DNA from: Paraburkholderia piptadeniae
GTDB lineage: Bacteria; Pseudomonadota; Gammaproteobacteria; Burkholderiales; Burkholderiaceae
DNA: 64,000 bases
Reading direction: 5' to 3'
Assembly (NCBI RefSeq): GCF_900007165.1
Contig: NZ_CYGY02000067.1
Span: forward strand, 65,137 to 129,136
Positions 51,736 to 60,996 of the stretch are shown one piece after another; the first letter of the stretch is position 1, and each line of letters begins with the position of its first letter. The position numbers and the translations under genes were made by a program. Below the pieces are notes generated by a model. The model searched no databases. It was given only the letters and a program-made list of their open reading frames with translations, and was not told the origin of the DNA.

Positions 51736-52635
51736 CTAGACGGCCGGCATCTGCCAGAAAGGCTGGGCTGGGTGAAACGCTTCTCCGTCGGCAAAACGTT
51801 CTGCCGAGCGCAGTGTGTTTTCGATCAACATCGTGACCGTCATCGGTCCGACGCCGCCTGGCACGGGCGTAATCCATGAAGCCCGCTCGCGCACCGGTTC
51901 GAAATCGACATCGCCGACGATGCGCCCATCCGGCATCCGGTTGATCCCGACGTCGATCACGATTGCGCCTTCCTTGACCATCTCGGCCTTGATGAGACCG
52001 GGCTTGCCCGCCGCGACGACGAGGATGTCGGCGTGTATCGTATGCTGCGCGAGGTCGCGCGTCTTCTTGTGACAGACGGTGACGGTCGCTTCCTTCTGGA
52101 GCAGCATCAGCGCCATCGGCTTGCCGACGATATTGCTCGCGCCGACCACCACGACGTGCTTTCCCGCCACGTCGATACCCGTCGTCTCCAGCAGAAGCTG
52201 GACGCCATAGGGCGTGCACGGTGGAAAAACGGAATTGCCGACCACCAGCGCACCGACGTTGTAGAGATGGAAACCGTCGACGTCCTTGTCGACAACGATG
52301 CTTTCCAGCACACGCCGTACGCTGATTTGCGGCGGCAACGGCAATTGCACGAGAATGCCGTGCGTGCCGCGCTCGACGTTGAGCGCGGCGATGCGATCGA
52401 GCAGTTCCGTCTCCCGGCAGTCCGCGTCGAAGCGATGCATGAACGAGCGCACGCCGCAATCCCCGCAGGCTTTTACCTTGTTCGCGACGTACAGCTCGGA
52501 CGCGGGATTGTCGCCCACCAGAACCACGGCGAGACCAGGCACGACACCACGCGCGGACAGGGCCGCGACGCGCTCGCGAAAGCGAGCGCGCAGACGTCGC
52601 GCGAGATGCCGGCCGTCGATCAGTTGCGCTGTCAT
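51736..52635 (-). CDS. folD: methylene-H4F dehydrogenase/methenyl-H4F cyclohydrolase (copy 2)
   Basis: A 299-residue FolD. YVANKVKACGDCGVRSFMHR holds the catalytic Lys, HGILVQLPLPPQIS the substrate loop, VVVVGASNIVGKPMALML the NADP-binding turn and TPVPGGVGPMTVTMLIENTL the signature. Its start overlaps the mgsC stop in ATGA, so it is translationally coupled and part of the methylamine operon. It would oxidise methylene-H4F released by N-methylglutamate dehydrogenase. It differs clearly in sequence from the copy at 21647, so the pair is not a recent duplication. Confidence 0.92.
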   Translation of the reverse strand: MTAQLIDGRHLARRLRARFRERVAALSARGVVPGLAVVLVGDNPASELYVANKVKACGDCGVRSFMHRFDADCRETELLDRIAALNVERGTHGILVQLPLPPQISVRRVLESIVVDKDVDGFHLYNVGALVVGNSVFPPCTPYGVQLLLETTGIDVAGKHVVVVGASNIVGKPMALMLLQKEATVTVCHKKTRDLAQHTIHADILVVAAGKPGLIKAEMVKEGAIVIDVGINRMPDGRIVGDVDFEPVRERASWITPVPGGVGPMTVTMLIENTLRSAERFADGEAFHPAQPFWQMPAV

Positions 52636-53999
52636 CGTGCGCCGTTCAAGCCAGGAATCCAGTTGGTCCCGGCGAGCGGCACGCGCGCCATCGCCGCCGC
52701 TTCGACCGTGAGCGCCACGAGGTCTTCCAGCTCCAGGTGGTGCACGTTCTGCTTGCCGCACGCGCGCGCGATCGTCGTCAGTTCCATGTTCAGCGTCTTC
52801 AGATAGTTCTTCAGACGCTTTGCACCGACCTCCGGCTTCAGACGCTCCTGCAGCACCGCGTCCTGTGTCGTGATGCCGACGGGGCACTTGCCCGTGTGGC
52901 AATGGTGGCAGAAACCCGGCGCGGTGCCGAGGTTCGCGTAGTCGTCGAGCGCATTCACATGCTGGCCGTTCTCGATATACGACGCGCTATTGCAGCCGAG
53001 CGACACCAGCACGCCCTGCCCGATGGCCACGGCATCGGCGCCCATTGCCAGCGCCTTCGCGACGTCGGCCCCGCTGCGGATGCCGCCCGAGATGATCAGC
53101 TGCACCTGGCCTTTCATGTTGAGGTCTTCGAGCGCATCGACGGCCTGGCGCAGCGCGGCGAGCGTCGGAATGCCGACGTTCTCGATGAAGCACGTCTGCG
53201 TCGCGGCCGTGCCGCCCTGCATGCCATCGACGACGATCACGTCCGCGCCCGCATGCACCGCGAGCTTGACGTCGTTGAATGTGCGGGTCGCGCCGACCTT
53301 CACATAGATGGGCGTCTGCCAGTCGGTCATCTCGCGCAGTTCGAGGATCTTGATCTGCAGATCGTCGGGACCCGTCCAGTCGGGATGACGCGATGCCGAA
53401 CGCTGGTCGATGCCTTCCGGCAGCGTGCGCATCTTCGCCACGCGCGGCGAGATCTTCTGGCCGAGCAGCATGCCGCCGCCGCCGGGCTTGGCGCCCTGCC
53501 CGATCACGACCTCGATCGCATCAGCCTTGCGCACGTCGTCGGGATTGAAGCCATAGCGCGACGGCAGGCACTGGTAGACGAGCGTCTTCGAAGAGCGCCG
53601 CTCTTCGGGTGTCATGCCGCCGTCGCCCGTCGTCGTCGACGTGCCGACTTCCGTGGCGGCGCGGCCGAGCGACTCCTTCACGTTCGCCGACAGCGCGCCG
53701 AAACTCATCCCTGCGACTGTGATGGGAATGGCAAGCTCGATCGGCTTCTTCGCGAAGCGGGTGCCGAGCACCGTCTTGGTCACGCATTTTTCGCGGTATC
53801 CCTCCAGCGGATAGCGCGACAACGATGCGCCGAGAAACAGCAGGTCGTCGAAGTGCGGCACGCGTCGCTTCGCACCGAGGCCACGGATCTCGTACAGTCC
53901 GTGTGCCGCGGCATTCTGGATATAGTCGATCGTCTTGCGGTCGAAGCCCCAGGACTCTTCAGTGGCGAGGTGTTTCATGTGTACGGGCTTGATTTCCAT
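52632..53999 (-). CDS. mgsC: N-methylglutamate synthase subunit C (glutamate-synthase-like FMN protein)
   Basis: A 455-residue protein homologous to the FMN domain of glutamate synthase. PITVAGMSFGALSANVKESL near 93, GQGAKPGGGGMLLGQKIS near 168, DVIVVDGMQGGTAATQTCF near 258 and LIISGGIRSGADVAKALAMG near 305 form the barrel. The cysteine cluster GFCHHCHTGKCPVGITTQD near 368 binds the Fe-S centre. With MgsA and MgsB it would move the methylamino group of gamma-glutamylmethylamide, giving N-methylglutamate. Rhizobial relatives are called GlxD. Linkage to gmaS and mgd genes favours MgsC. Confidence 0.88.
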   Translation of the reverse strand: MEIKPVHMKHLATEESWGFDRKTIDYIQNAAAHGLYEIRGLGAKRRVPHFDDLLFLGASLSRYPLEGYREKCVTKTVLGTRFAKKPIELAIPITVAGMSFGALSANVKESLGRAATEVGTSTTTGDGGMTPEERRSSKTLVYQCLPSRYGFNPDDVRKADAIEVVIGQGAKPGGGGMLLGQKISPRVAKMRTLPEGIDQRSASRHPDWTGPDDLQIKILELREMTDWQTPIYVKVGATRTFNDVKLAVHAGADVIVVDGMQGGTAATQTCFIENVGIPTLAALRQAVDALEDLNMKGQVQLIISGGIRSGADVAKALAMGADAVAIGQGVLVSLGCNSASYIENGQHVNALDDYANLGTAPGFCHHCHTGKCPVGITTQDAVLQERLKPEVGAKRLKNYLKTLNMELTTIARACGKQNVHHLELEDLVALTVEAAAMARVPLAGTNWIPGLNGAR

Positions 54000-54014
54000 G
54001 GCGGGGTCCCCGGT

Positions 54015-54713
54015 TCAATATTCCTGATTCGCGTCGGCATTCCAGTGATAAAGCGAGCGGGCCGACGCAATGCGCCTGAATTCCTTGGGATCGAACTCTG
54101 CGAAGGCGGGCCCCGCTGCGCGCAACAGTTGCGCAACGGCTTCCACATCCGCGCCCTGCATCGGCTCTTCGCGCGCGTCGGCACCCAGCGACTTGACCTT
54201 GCCGCGCACGTAGATCACCGCCTCATACAACGAGTCGCCGAGCGCGTCGCCTGCGTCGCCGCAGATCACGATGCGGCCCGCCTGGGCCATGAAGGCCGAG
54301 AAGCTGCCGACCGATCCCTTCACGACGATGTCCGCACCTTTCAGCGAAATTCCACACCGCAGGCCCGCATCGCCTTCGATGACGAGCAGCCCGCCGTGCG
54401 CCGATGCGCCCGCCGCATTCGAGGCGAAGCCCTTCACGTGCACGCGGCCGCTCATCATGTTCTCGGCCACGCCCGTACTGGCGCTGCCCGAGATCGTCAC
54501 CTTCGCTTCCTTGTTCATGCCGGCCGCGTAGTAGCCTGCATGGCCGTCGATCTCCACTTCGATGGGCAGATCGAGCCCCACCGCGATGTTGTGCGCGCCG
54601 TCGGGATTCGAAATCAGCACTTTGCGCGTGCCCGCTTTCGCGGCCTCGCGGTGCAGGAATCCGTTCACGTCCGTCACCGAGCCGGACGCCAGGTCGAAGT
54701 TCACACTGTCCAT
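54015..54713 (-). CDS. mgsB: N-methylglutamate synthase subunit B (GXGXG domain)
   Basis: A 232-residue beta-helix protein like the C-terminal domain of the glutamate synthase large subunit. Repeats such as VTISGSASTGVAENMMSGRV, VIEGDAGLRCGISLKGADIV and VICGDAGDALGDSLYEAVIY give the G-x-G-x-G ladder. It has no catalytic residues of its own and builds the synthase core. The start overlaps the mgsA end by 13 bases and mgsC follows after 15 bases, so the three subunits are co-translated. Confidence 0.88.
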   Translation of the reverse strand: MDSVNFDLASGSVTDVNGFLHREAAKAGTRKVLISNPDGAHNIAVGLDLPIEVEIDGHAGYYAAGMNKEAKVTISGSASTGVAENMMSGRVHVKGFASNAAGASAHGGLLVIEGDAGLRCGISLKGADIVVKGSVGSFSAFMAQAGRIVICGDAGDALGDSLYEAVIYVRGKVKSLGADAREEPMQGADVEAVAQLLRAAGPAFAEFDPKEFRRIASARSLYHWNADANQEY

Positions 54714-55609
54714 ACGTACATCTCCTCCGGAGCCGGTTCAAAGACGCGGGCATGCTTGATGTCGGGCAGATGCGCGAGCGAGCGGAACTCGGAAGCGATC
54801 GCGACGAGATCGTCAGTCTCGGCGACCACGGCCGGCTTGCAGGCGAACGGATCGCGGATCAGCGCGAGCTTTTCGGGCGTGCCCATCAGGAACGTGTAGA
54901 AGCCGTCGAGCTGCTCGAAGCCCTTTTGCAACGCGATTTCGAGGTCGTCACCTTCGCGCAGCCGGTATTCGAGGAAACGGCACGCGGCTTCCGTGTCGTT
55001 GTCCGTGTCGAAGCGGATGCCTTGCGGTTCGAGCATGCGCCGCACGCCGTTCGGATTCGACAGCGAACCGTTATGCACGAGGCAAAAGTCTTCGCCGGCC
55101 GTGAACGGATGCGCGCGATCGGGCGTCACGGCGGATTCCGTCGCCATCCGCGTATGGCCGACCAGATGCGTGCCCGTCAGCCCGCTGAACGCGTAACGGT
55201 CCGCGACCTGGCCCGGCGTGCCCGTGTCCTTGTACAGGTCGATCATGCGACCCGTCGACAGCACATGCAGTCCGGGATGTGTTTCGCGGATCCAGTGCTT
55301 GACCGTCTCGGGATCGGCGGCCACGCTCAGCACGGCGTGATTGTCCTTGGCCTGCACCGATGCTTTCGCGCCGAGGTGCTGGTTCAGTTCATGAACGAGT
55401 CCCTGCCAGTTGAAATCCGCGCCCTCTTCCGTCAGGCCCGAGTAGAGGCTGATCTTGCGCGTGCCGTCCGCGACGGGCTCCGTGAACACCGCAAGACCGG
55501 CCGAATCGGGGCCGCGCTCCGTCATGCCCAGCAGCATGGGCACCATCAATTCGCCGAGCCGCTCACGCAACTCCGGTTTCTTGACGAGTAGTCCGACAAT
55601 TCCACACAT
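54701..55609 (-). CDS. mgsA: N-methylglutamate synthase subunit A (class II glutamine amidotransferase)
   Basis: A 302-residue Ntn-hydrolase. After Met removal the catalytic Cys is N-terminal (MCGIVGLLVKKPELRERLGE). GHTRMATESAVTPDRAHPF near 158 and DFCLVHNGSLSNPNGVRR near 180 are the substrate and oxyanion loops. In classical enzymes it releases ammonia from glutamine; here it would release methylamine from gamma-glutamylmethylamide. It is the first mgs gene, behind an intrinsic terminator-like hairpin that separates it from gmaS. Confidence 0.88.
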   Translation of the reverse strand: MCGIVGLLVKKPELRERLGELMVPMLLGMTERGPDSAGLAVFTEPVADGTRKISLYSGLTEEGADFNWQGLVHELNQHLGAKASVQAKDNHAVLSVAADPETVKHWIRETHPGLHVLSTGRMIDLYKDTGTPGQVADRYAFSGLTGTHLVGHTRMATESAVTPDRAHPFTAGEDFCLVHNGSLSNPNGVRRMLEPQGIRFDTDNDTEAACRFLEYRLREGDDLEIALQKGFEQLDGFYTFLMGTPEKLALIRDPFACKPAVVAETDDLVAIASEFRSLAHLPDIKHARVFEPAPEEMYVWTV

Positions 55610-55636
55610 CGTTATCTCCTCGCGCTCAATTTCAAT

Positions 55637-55665
55637 AAAAAATCTGATGAGGGTTCTTCATCAGA
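55637..55665 (-). terminator. intrinsic terminator/attenuator between gmaS and mgsA
   Basis: On the minus strand TCTGATGA and TCATCAGA pair perfectly around a 7-base loop and are followed by six T residues. The gmaS stop codon (TGA, 55663-55661) lies inside the first arm, so a ribosome finishing gmaS would cover the hairpin. This would lower mgsABC-folD expression relative to gmaS, or make it depend on translation. Confidence 0.8.
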
Positions 55666-56989
55666 AAAATTCGAGGTAAGCCTTTTGTTCCCAGTCCGAC
55701 ACATGGCGCATGTACTCGATCCACTCCATGTGCTTCAGACGGAGAAACTCGGCGCCCGCCGGTCCCAGCGCCTCGAGCATCAGTTCGTCGCGCTCCAGCG
55801 CATGCAAGGCGGCTTCGAGGTTCTGCGGCAGGATGCTGATGCCGTTCTCCTTGAGCTCCTGCGAGGACATCTCATAGAGGTTTGCATTGCACGGCTTGCC
55901 GGGCTCCAGCCGGTTCTCGACACCGTCGAGCCCTGCTGCGATCACGGCGGCCGTCGCGAGGTAGGCATTGCAGGCGGCATCCGGCAGGCGCAGTTCGATC
56001 CGGCCGCCAGGAATGCGAACCATCGACGAGCGGTTGTTGTCGCCATAGCTCACATACGCGGGCGCCCATGTCGCGCCCGTCAACGAACGCCCGACGACGA
56101 GACGCTTGTATGAATTCACCGTCGGCGCGCAGATCGCGGCGAGCGCCCCCGCGTGCTTGAGAATGCCTGCCGTCCAGTGGTACGCGAGCTTCGAAAGGCC
56201 GAGGCCGTTCTCGTCGTGATCGTCAGCGAACAGGTTCTTCTTGCCGTCGGAAATCGACATGTGCATGTGCATGCCGTTGCCGGGCCGGTTAGCGAAAGGC
56301 TTCGGCATGAACGAGCAGATCAGGCCCAGTTCGTTTGCGATCTCCGCTGCCGCCATCTTGAAGAAGACGTAGTGATCGCAAGACTTCAGGCAGTCGGTGT
56401 ACGTGTAGTTGATTTCGAACTGGCCGTTCGCGTCTTCGTGATCGATCTGATAGACGTCGATACCCGCCTTGATCAACGCGTCCGTCAGCCGCTCAAGGAA
56501 CTCGCGCGAACGCGAGAGGCCCTTGTAGTCGTAGCACGGCTTGTGCAGCGCGTCGGTGTGGTCGCACGGCACGATTGCGCCGTCGGGTCCTTTGCGCAGC
56601 AGCGAGAACTCGGGCTCGAGACCGGTATTCAGGATCCAGCCGTGATCCTCCAGACGGCGCACCTGCTTCTTCAGCGTCACACGGCTTTCGAACGGCCAGG
56701 GCTCGCGCTTCACGTGCCCGTCGCAGACGATGCGGGCATAACCCGGCTGCCAGGGCACGAGTTGCAAGGTGTCGACGTCGCCGACGGCCATGAAGTCGGG
56801 CCCTTGGGGATCGATGCCGAGCCCCCACACCGCGAACCCCGCGAAACCGGCGCCTGCTGTGAGAATGCTGTCGAGATGCGCCGCAGGCACGGACTTCGTC
56901 TTGGCGACGCCGTGAATGTCAACGAACTGCGCGAGGATGTATTTCACCTCGTTGTCTTTGAGAAACTTCCGGGCGTCTTCGGGGGTCAT
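55661..56989 (-). CDS. gmaS: gamma-glutamylmethylamide synthetase (glutamine synthetase family)
   Basis: A 442-residue glutamine-synthetase-fold enzyme close in length to characterised GmaS/GlnT proteins. LNTGLEPEFSLLRKG is the metal Glu strand, YQIDHEDANGQFEINYTYTD the second metal cluster, GNGMHMHMSISDGKKNLFAD the ammonium/His region, and NSYKRLVVG with WAPAYVSYGDNNRSSMVRIP the ATP and glutamate sites. It would ligate methylamine to glutamate with ATP, the first step of methylamine use. A true glutamine synthetase role is the alternative, but mgs and mgd genes on both sides support GmaS. The only gap in this operon other than 71 bases before mgdA is the 97-base spacer just upstream. Confidence 0.87.
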   Translation of the reverse strand: MTPEDARKFLKDNEVKYILAQFVDIHGVAKTKSVPAAHLDSILTAGAGFAGFAVWGLGIDPQGPDFMAVGDVDTLQLVPWQPGYARIVCDGHVKREPWPFESRVTLKKQVRRLEDHGWILNTGLEPEFSLLRKGPDGAIVPCDHTDALHKPCYDYKGLSRSREFLERLTDALIKAGIDVYQIDHEDANGQFEINYTYTDCLKSCDHYVFFKMAAAEIANELGLICSFMPKPFANRPGNGMHMHMSISDGKKNLFADDHDENGLGLSKLAYHWTAGILKHAGALAAICAPTVNSYKRLVVGRSLTGATWAPAYVSYGDNNRSSMVRIPGGRIELRLPDAACNAYLATAAVIAAGLDGVENRLEPGKPCNANLYEMSSQELKENGISILPQNLEAALHALERDELMLEALGPAGAEFLRLKHMEWIEYMRHVSDWEQKAYLEFF

Positions 56990-57086
56990 GTGAATGTCCT
57001 CAAACGTGATAAGTCCAGGGTTTCGGAAAACGCCGGCCCGTCCTTCGCGCCCGCGTCGACTACTACGGTCTGCTTACATCTGCTCG

Positions 57087-57761
57087 CTACCGGACTGCCA
57101 GCTGATCGATATCCGTGATCGCGGCAAGCCCTACAGGGCCGCCACCCAGCTCGGCGGCGATGCCCGAGAGGGTCTCCCACAGATACAAACCATACGTGCC
57201 GTCGGCCCATACCCGGTAGTAAGCCCTGCCTGCCCGCGCGCCCGGCATGACGGTGACGGCGACGCCCGCCATCGAAGTCAGCACGACCGGCCGGAATGCC
57301 AGATCGAGCGCGCCGAAATTGACATTGCAGGTTTGCAGCAGCAATTCGTGCACGGCTTCGCCGCACAGCACGAGCGCAACGTCCTGATGAAGCACGGGAT
57401 ACACGTGCACGGGCGTATCGAGATGCGCCATCCGTGCGGAGCTGCCATGCGTGAGACCGTCTTCGATCAGGTACTCGGAGACACCGAGCCGCAACACCAC
57501 ACCGCCGCCTGCAAGCGGTGCCCAGCTATTCGGCTGCGCCGGCACAGGGATGTCCTGCGCCTGCAGCCAGGCCGCCACGCCCTTGCCCTTGAAGCCAGTT
57601 CGAGCGAGATACGACACGTCGGCGATCCCGAGCGTGGCCGCGCGCATGCTGTCGGCGGCATCGACCTGTTCCTCGACGCGCATGTTCTCCCGCACGTTCC
57701 ATTGCAGGCTGGTCGCCTTCCGTGCATCGCACACCGGGCTCATTCGAAGTGGCGCATTCAT
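57087..57761 (-). CDS. mgdD: N-methylglutamate dehydrogenase subunit D (SoxG-like)
   Basis: A 224-residue protein homologous to the gamma subunit of heterotetrameric sarcosine oxidase. It has a folate-barrel-type fold: LRLGVSEYLIEDGLTHG, HLDTPVHVYPVLHQDVALVL, and a C-terminal RAYYRVWADGTYGLYLWETL like the GCV_T/GcvT relatives. It supports assembly of the tetramer and has no cofactor motif. It overlaps the mgdC stop by 4 bases. The name rests on the neighbouring gmaS and mgs genes. Confidence 0.82.
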   Translation of the reverse strand: MNAPLRMSPVCDARKATSLQWNVRENMRVEEQVDAADSMRAATLGIADVSYLARTGFKGKGVAAWLQAQDIPVPAQPNSWAPLAGGGVVLRLGVSEYLIEDGLTHGSSARMAHLDTPVHVYPVLHQDVALVLCGEAVHELLLQTCNVNFGALDLAFRPVVLTSMAGVAVTVMPGARAGRAYYRVWADGTYGLYLWETLSGIAAELGGGPVGLAAITDIDQLAVR

Positions 57762-60724
57762 GCTGTCTCCTTCCTCGGTGCGGCAGTCTTTATCGTTACG
57801 GCGTCTTTCTGACGCTCGCTCTCAGGGTCGTAGAACGGAGTCGGCACGACAGTCGCGGGCAGCATCCGGCCATCGCTCAAACGGAACTTGATGCGTGTGC
57901 CGGGTTCGGCTTGCCCCGGCCGCACGAACGCAAGACCGATCGTTTTTTGCAGCGTCGCGCTCCACGCGACGCTCGTGACACGCCCCGCGATCTCGCCGCG
58001 TTCGATCACGAGATGGCACTCGCGCAGACCGGCATTGCGCACGCCTGCATCGAGCGCAAAGCCGACGAGTCGCTGTTTGGCGGGCAGCTTGTCGATGATC
58101 TGCAGGCTGCGCTTGCCGACGAAGAACGGCTTGTCCATCTTCACGGCCCATTCCATGCCGGCATCGCGCGGCGTCGTCAGGCCGTCGGTGTCCTGGCTGA
58201 CGATCACGTGTCCCTTCTCGAGCCGCAGCAGACGCTGCGCTTCGACGCCGAATGCACGGATGCCGTGTTCCTTGCCCGCTTCGAGCAGCGCGCGCCAGAG
58301 CGCCGCGCCGTACTCGGCGGGAATATGGATTTCGTAGCCCCATTCGCCGACAAAGCCCACTCGCATCAGCCGTGCAGGCACGCGGTTCTGACCGAGCGCG
58401 ACGCCCGTCACGCGCACGCCGAGATACGGGAACGCCGCCGACGACAGATCGAGGTCGACGAGCTTGCCGAGCACGGCTCGCGACAGGGGTCCCGCAAGGT
58501 TCACCGCTGCAAACGCGCCCGTCACGTTGACGATGCCGCAGTCGAGCTGCCAGATCGTATTGAGACGTGACAACTCGCGATAGATGGCGGCCGCCCCCGA
58601 CGTCGTGGTCGTGAAGTAGAAGTGGTCGTCGGCGAGACGCGCGATCACGCCGTCGTCGATCACGACCCCTGACTCGTCGCACATCACCGCGTAGCGGGTC
58701 ATGCCAGCCTTCAACCCCGCATACTTCGACACGTAGACGCGCTCGAGAAATTCGGCAGCCTGCGGTCCGCGCACTTCGATCTTGCCGAGCGTGCCGACGT
58801 CGATGATGCCCACGCCATTTCGCACGGCGAGCGACTCTTCTTCGATGCAGGTCGCGCGATCCTTGCCGGCGACGGCGTAGTACTCCGGCCGCTGCCACAC
58901 GCCGGCCGGCATCCAAACTGCGTCGAGCAACTGGTGCTGTGCGTGCAGCGGCGTGCGCCGTTCGGGATTGAAGCCGCGCCCCGCGAGATGCGACATCGGC
59001 ACGGGATGGAAGAACGGACGCGCCGTCGTCGTGCCGACCTCCTGAGGCTCTTTCCCAGTCAGCCGTGCGAGGATGCGCAAGCCATTCATGTTCGAATGCT
59101 TGCCCTGGCTCGGTCCCATGCCGTTGGTCGAGAAGCGCTTCAACAGTTCGATGTTGTCGAAGCCTTCCTGCACCGCGTTTTCGAAGTCCTTCAGTTGCAG
59201 GTCTTCGTCGAAATCGACAAAGTTCTTGCCGGACGTATGCCCGACGATCGGCCACGGATGCGACGGCGACTCCCATTCCGCGAGACGCAGCTGCGCCGCG
59301 CCATCTGCCTCGCCGTCGCCGAGGCCGCAGTGCACGGCGGCCTGCATGCCCGCGCGCGCGCCGTCGCGCAGCTTGCTATCGAGCGTGTACACACCGTTGA
59401 CCCGGCCGCATGCGAAGACGCCTGGCGGCAATTGATCGGGCACGAACTGCTCGACATCGTGATCGAAGCGCATCTTCGTGCCCGCCTGGTACAGCAGGTT
59501 CGCGGCGGGCGCCCAGCCGACGCTCATCAGCAGCGTGTCGCATTCGATCAGGCGCGTCGTCGTCGTCGAATAGCGCACGCCGCCTTGCGTCGAGAACGCA
59601 CCGACGCGCACGCCCGTTAGCCGCCCGTCCGATTTGTCCGCCACCGCCTCGACCACACAGCTCGAAGCGAACACATCGACGCCCTTCGACCTGAGATCGC
59701 GCTCGAGATCCTCGCTCTTATGCGATGCGCGCAGGTCCACGACGGCAACGACTTCGATGCCCCGCGCGAGCATGTCGAGCGCCGCGCGATAGCCGTCGGA
59801 GTTCGCCGCCAGCACGACGGCCCGCTTGCCGGGCGCGACCGCGTAACGATAGACGAGCCGCTGCGCCGCCGAAGCGAGCATCACGCCGGGCACGTCGTTG
59901 TTGCGAAACACGGCGGGCTGCTCGAACGCGCCACTCGCGACGATCACCGCTTTTGCGCGCATCTTCGTGATACGTGTCGCCTCCACGAGCGGCACCCACA
60001 GGTCGGCGTAATAGGCCGCTGCGAGCGTGCCCGTCATCACGCGGATGCGCGGATGGCCGAGCACGGTCGTCTCCAGTTCGCGGACCGTGTCGAAGCGCTT
60101 GTCGTCGCCGCCGAGCTGATAACCGCCGCTACCGCCGACGCGCGCGTTCTCGTCGACGATGACGACATCCGCGCCTTCCTCCGCCGCCGCCAGCGCCGCC
60201 GAAATACCCGATGGCCCGGCGCCGATCACGAGCACGTCGCAAAAGCCATAGCGCTTCGGCGTGCGGATATGCGGCGCATTGAAGTCGACTGTGCCGAGGC
60301 CCGTCATCGTGCGGAACATGCGTTCCCAGCGCGGGAACCAGCGCTTGCTATGAAAAGCCTTGTAGTAGAAACCGACGGGCAGGAACGCAGCGAGCTTGCC
60401 GACGATCCGGGCGCGATCCGCTTCCACGCCGCCGAACGTATTGACGGAATGCCAGTTGCCGCCGGGCGTCAACGCCGTCACGTCGGCGCGCACGTTCAGA
60501 CGCGCGCCGTCCTGAAGCATCACGTTGACATCGTGATTAGCGAGCGACAGCACGCCGCGCGGCCGGTGATACTTGAAGCTGCGGCCAAGCACGCGCACGC
60601 CCGAAGCCCACAATGCACTCGTAATCGAGTCGCCGGCAAGGCCGCTGTGGTGCTTGCCTTCGTAAGAGAAATCGACGCGCGTATTGCGCTCGATCCATTC
60701 GCCGCGGTGAGGAGTCAGACGCAT
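57758..60724 (-). CDS. mgdC: N-methylglutamate dehydrogenase subunit C (SoxA-like)
   Basis: A 988-residue alpha subunit, full length for SoxA/MgdC. The N-terminal ferredoxin-like domain (DSITSALWASGVRVLGRSFK) is followed by the dinucleotide-binding VLVIGAGPSGISAALAAAEE near 170 and a second one near 303 (VVLAANSDGYRAALDMLARG). The C-terminal half, from about residue 600, is an aminomethyltransferase-like H4F-binding domain (VEAQRLLRLEKGHVIVSQDT, VGKRSLQIIDKLPA). It should channel the released methyl group to methylene-H4F. It abuts mgdB (TGA directly before ATG). Confidence 0.87.
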   Translation of the reverse strand: MRLTPHRGEWIERNTRVDFSYEGKHHSGLAGDSITSALWASGVRVLGRSFKYHRPRGVLSLANHDVNVMLQDGARLNVRADVTALTPGGNWHSVNTFGGVEADRARIVGKLAAFLPVGFYYKAFHSKRWFPRWERMFRTMTGLGTVDFNAPHIRTPKRYGFCDVLVIGAGPSGISAALAAAEEGADVVIVDENARVGGSGGYQLGGDDKRFDTVRELETTVLGHPRIRVMTGTLAAAYYADLWVPLVEATRITKMRAKAVIVASGAFEQPAVFRNNDVPGVMLASAAQRLVYRYAVAPGKRAVVLAANSDGYRAALDMLARGIEVVAVVDLRASHKSEDLERDLRSKGVDVFASSCVVEAVADKSDGRLTGVRVGAFSTQGGVRYSTTTTRLIECDTLLMSVGWAPAANLLYQAGTKMRFDHDVEQFVPDQLPPGVFACGRVNGVYTLDSKLRDGARAGMQAAVHCGLGDGEADGAAQLRLAEWESPSHPWPIVGHTSGKNFVDFDEDLQLKDFENAVQEGFDNIELLKRFSTNGMGPSQGKHSNMNGLRILARLTGKEPQEVGTTTARPFFHPVPMSHLAGRGFNPERRTPLHAQHQLLDAVWMPAGVWQRPEYYAVAGKDRATCIEEESLAVRNGVGIIDVGTLGKIEVRGPQAAEFLERVYVSKYAGLKAGMTRYAVMCDESGVVIDDGVIARLADDHFYFTTTTSGAAAIYRELSRLNTIWQLDCGIVNVTGAFAAVNLAGPLSRAVLGKLVDLDLSSAAFPYLGVRVTGVALGQNRVPARLMRVGFVGEWGYEIHIPAEYGAALWRALLEAGKEHGIRAFGVEAQRLLRLEKGHVIVSQDTDGLTTPRDAGMEWAVKMDKPFFVGKRSLQIIDKLPAKQRLVGFALDAGVRNAGLRECHLVIERGEIAGRVTSVAWSATLQKTIGLAFVRPGQAEPGTRIKFRLSDGRMLPATVVPTPFYDPESERQKDAVTIKTAAPRKETA

Positions 60725-60982
60725 TCAGGCCTCCTCGCCGGCAAGCCACGTGCGCAGCACGAGATCTTTCGCGGTATCGCGCTGGGCGATGAACCATGTG
60801 TTGCTTGGCGTGTGGCACCACCATTCCTGCTTCACGCCCGCTGCGCCGTTGCGGCAAAACACATAGTCGGCCCATTGCGCATCGCTCGAGTCCATCGGGT
60901 CGGGCATCGGGCGAATCTCGCCCCAGTATGCGAATTCCGACACCGGGCGCGCGCCATTCACCGGACAGGTCATGATCTTCAT
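60725..60982 (-). CDS. mgdB: N-methylglutamate dehydrogenase subunit B (SoxD-like)
   Basis: An 85-residue small subunit: MKIMTCPVNGARPVSEFAYW, then ADYVFCRNGAAGVKQEWWCH and NTWFIAQRDTAKDLVLRTWL. Canonical SoxD has a zinc site starting C-x2-C; here the second Cys is replaced (CPVNG). I recall this form in amine-dehydrogenase relatives, which fits the MgdB reading, but that is from memory. ATG 60982 is preferred over 60988 because GGAG touches the latter. Long frames through this interval are false extensions. Confidence 0.85.
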   Translation of the reverse strand: MKIMTCPVNGARPVSEFAYWGEIRPMPDPMDSSDAQWADYVFCRNGAAGVKQEWWCHTPSNTWFIAQRDTAKDLVLRTWLAGEEA

Positions 60983-60996
60983 CGTCATTCTCCAGG

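Noticed and set aside
52632..56989. Reading the amidotransferase, GXGXG, FMN and synthetase genes as a second ammonia-assimilation (GS-GOGAT) system
   Set aside because: The split three-subunit synthase next to SoxBDAG-like genes, purU and folD matches the N-methylglutamate pathway better; no NADPH-binding small subunit of glutamate synthase is present.
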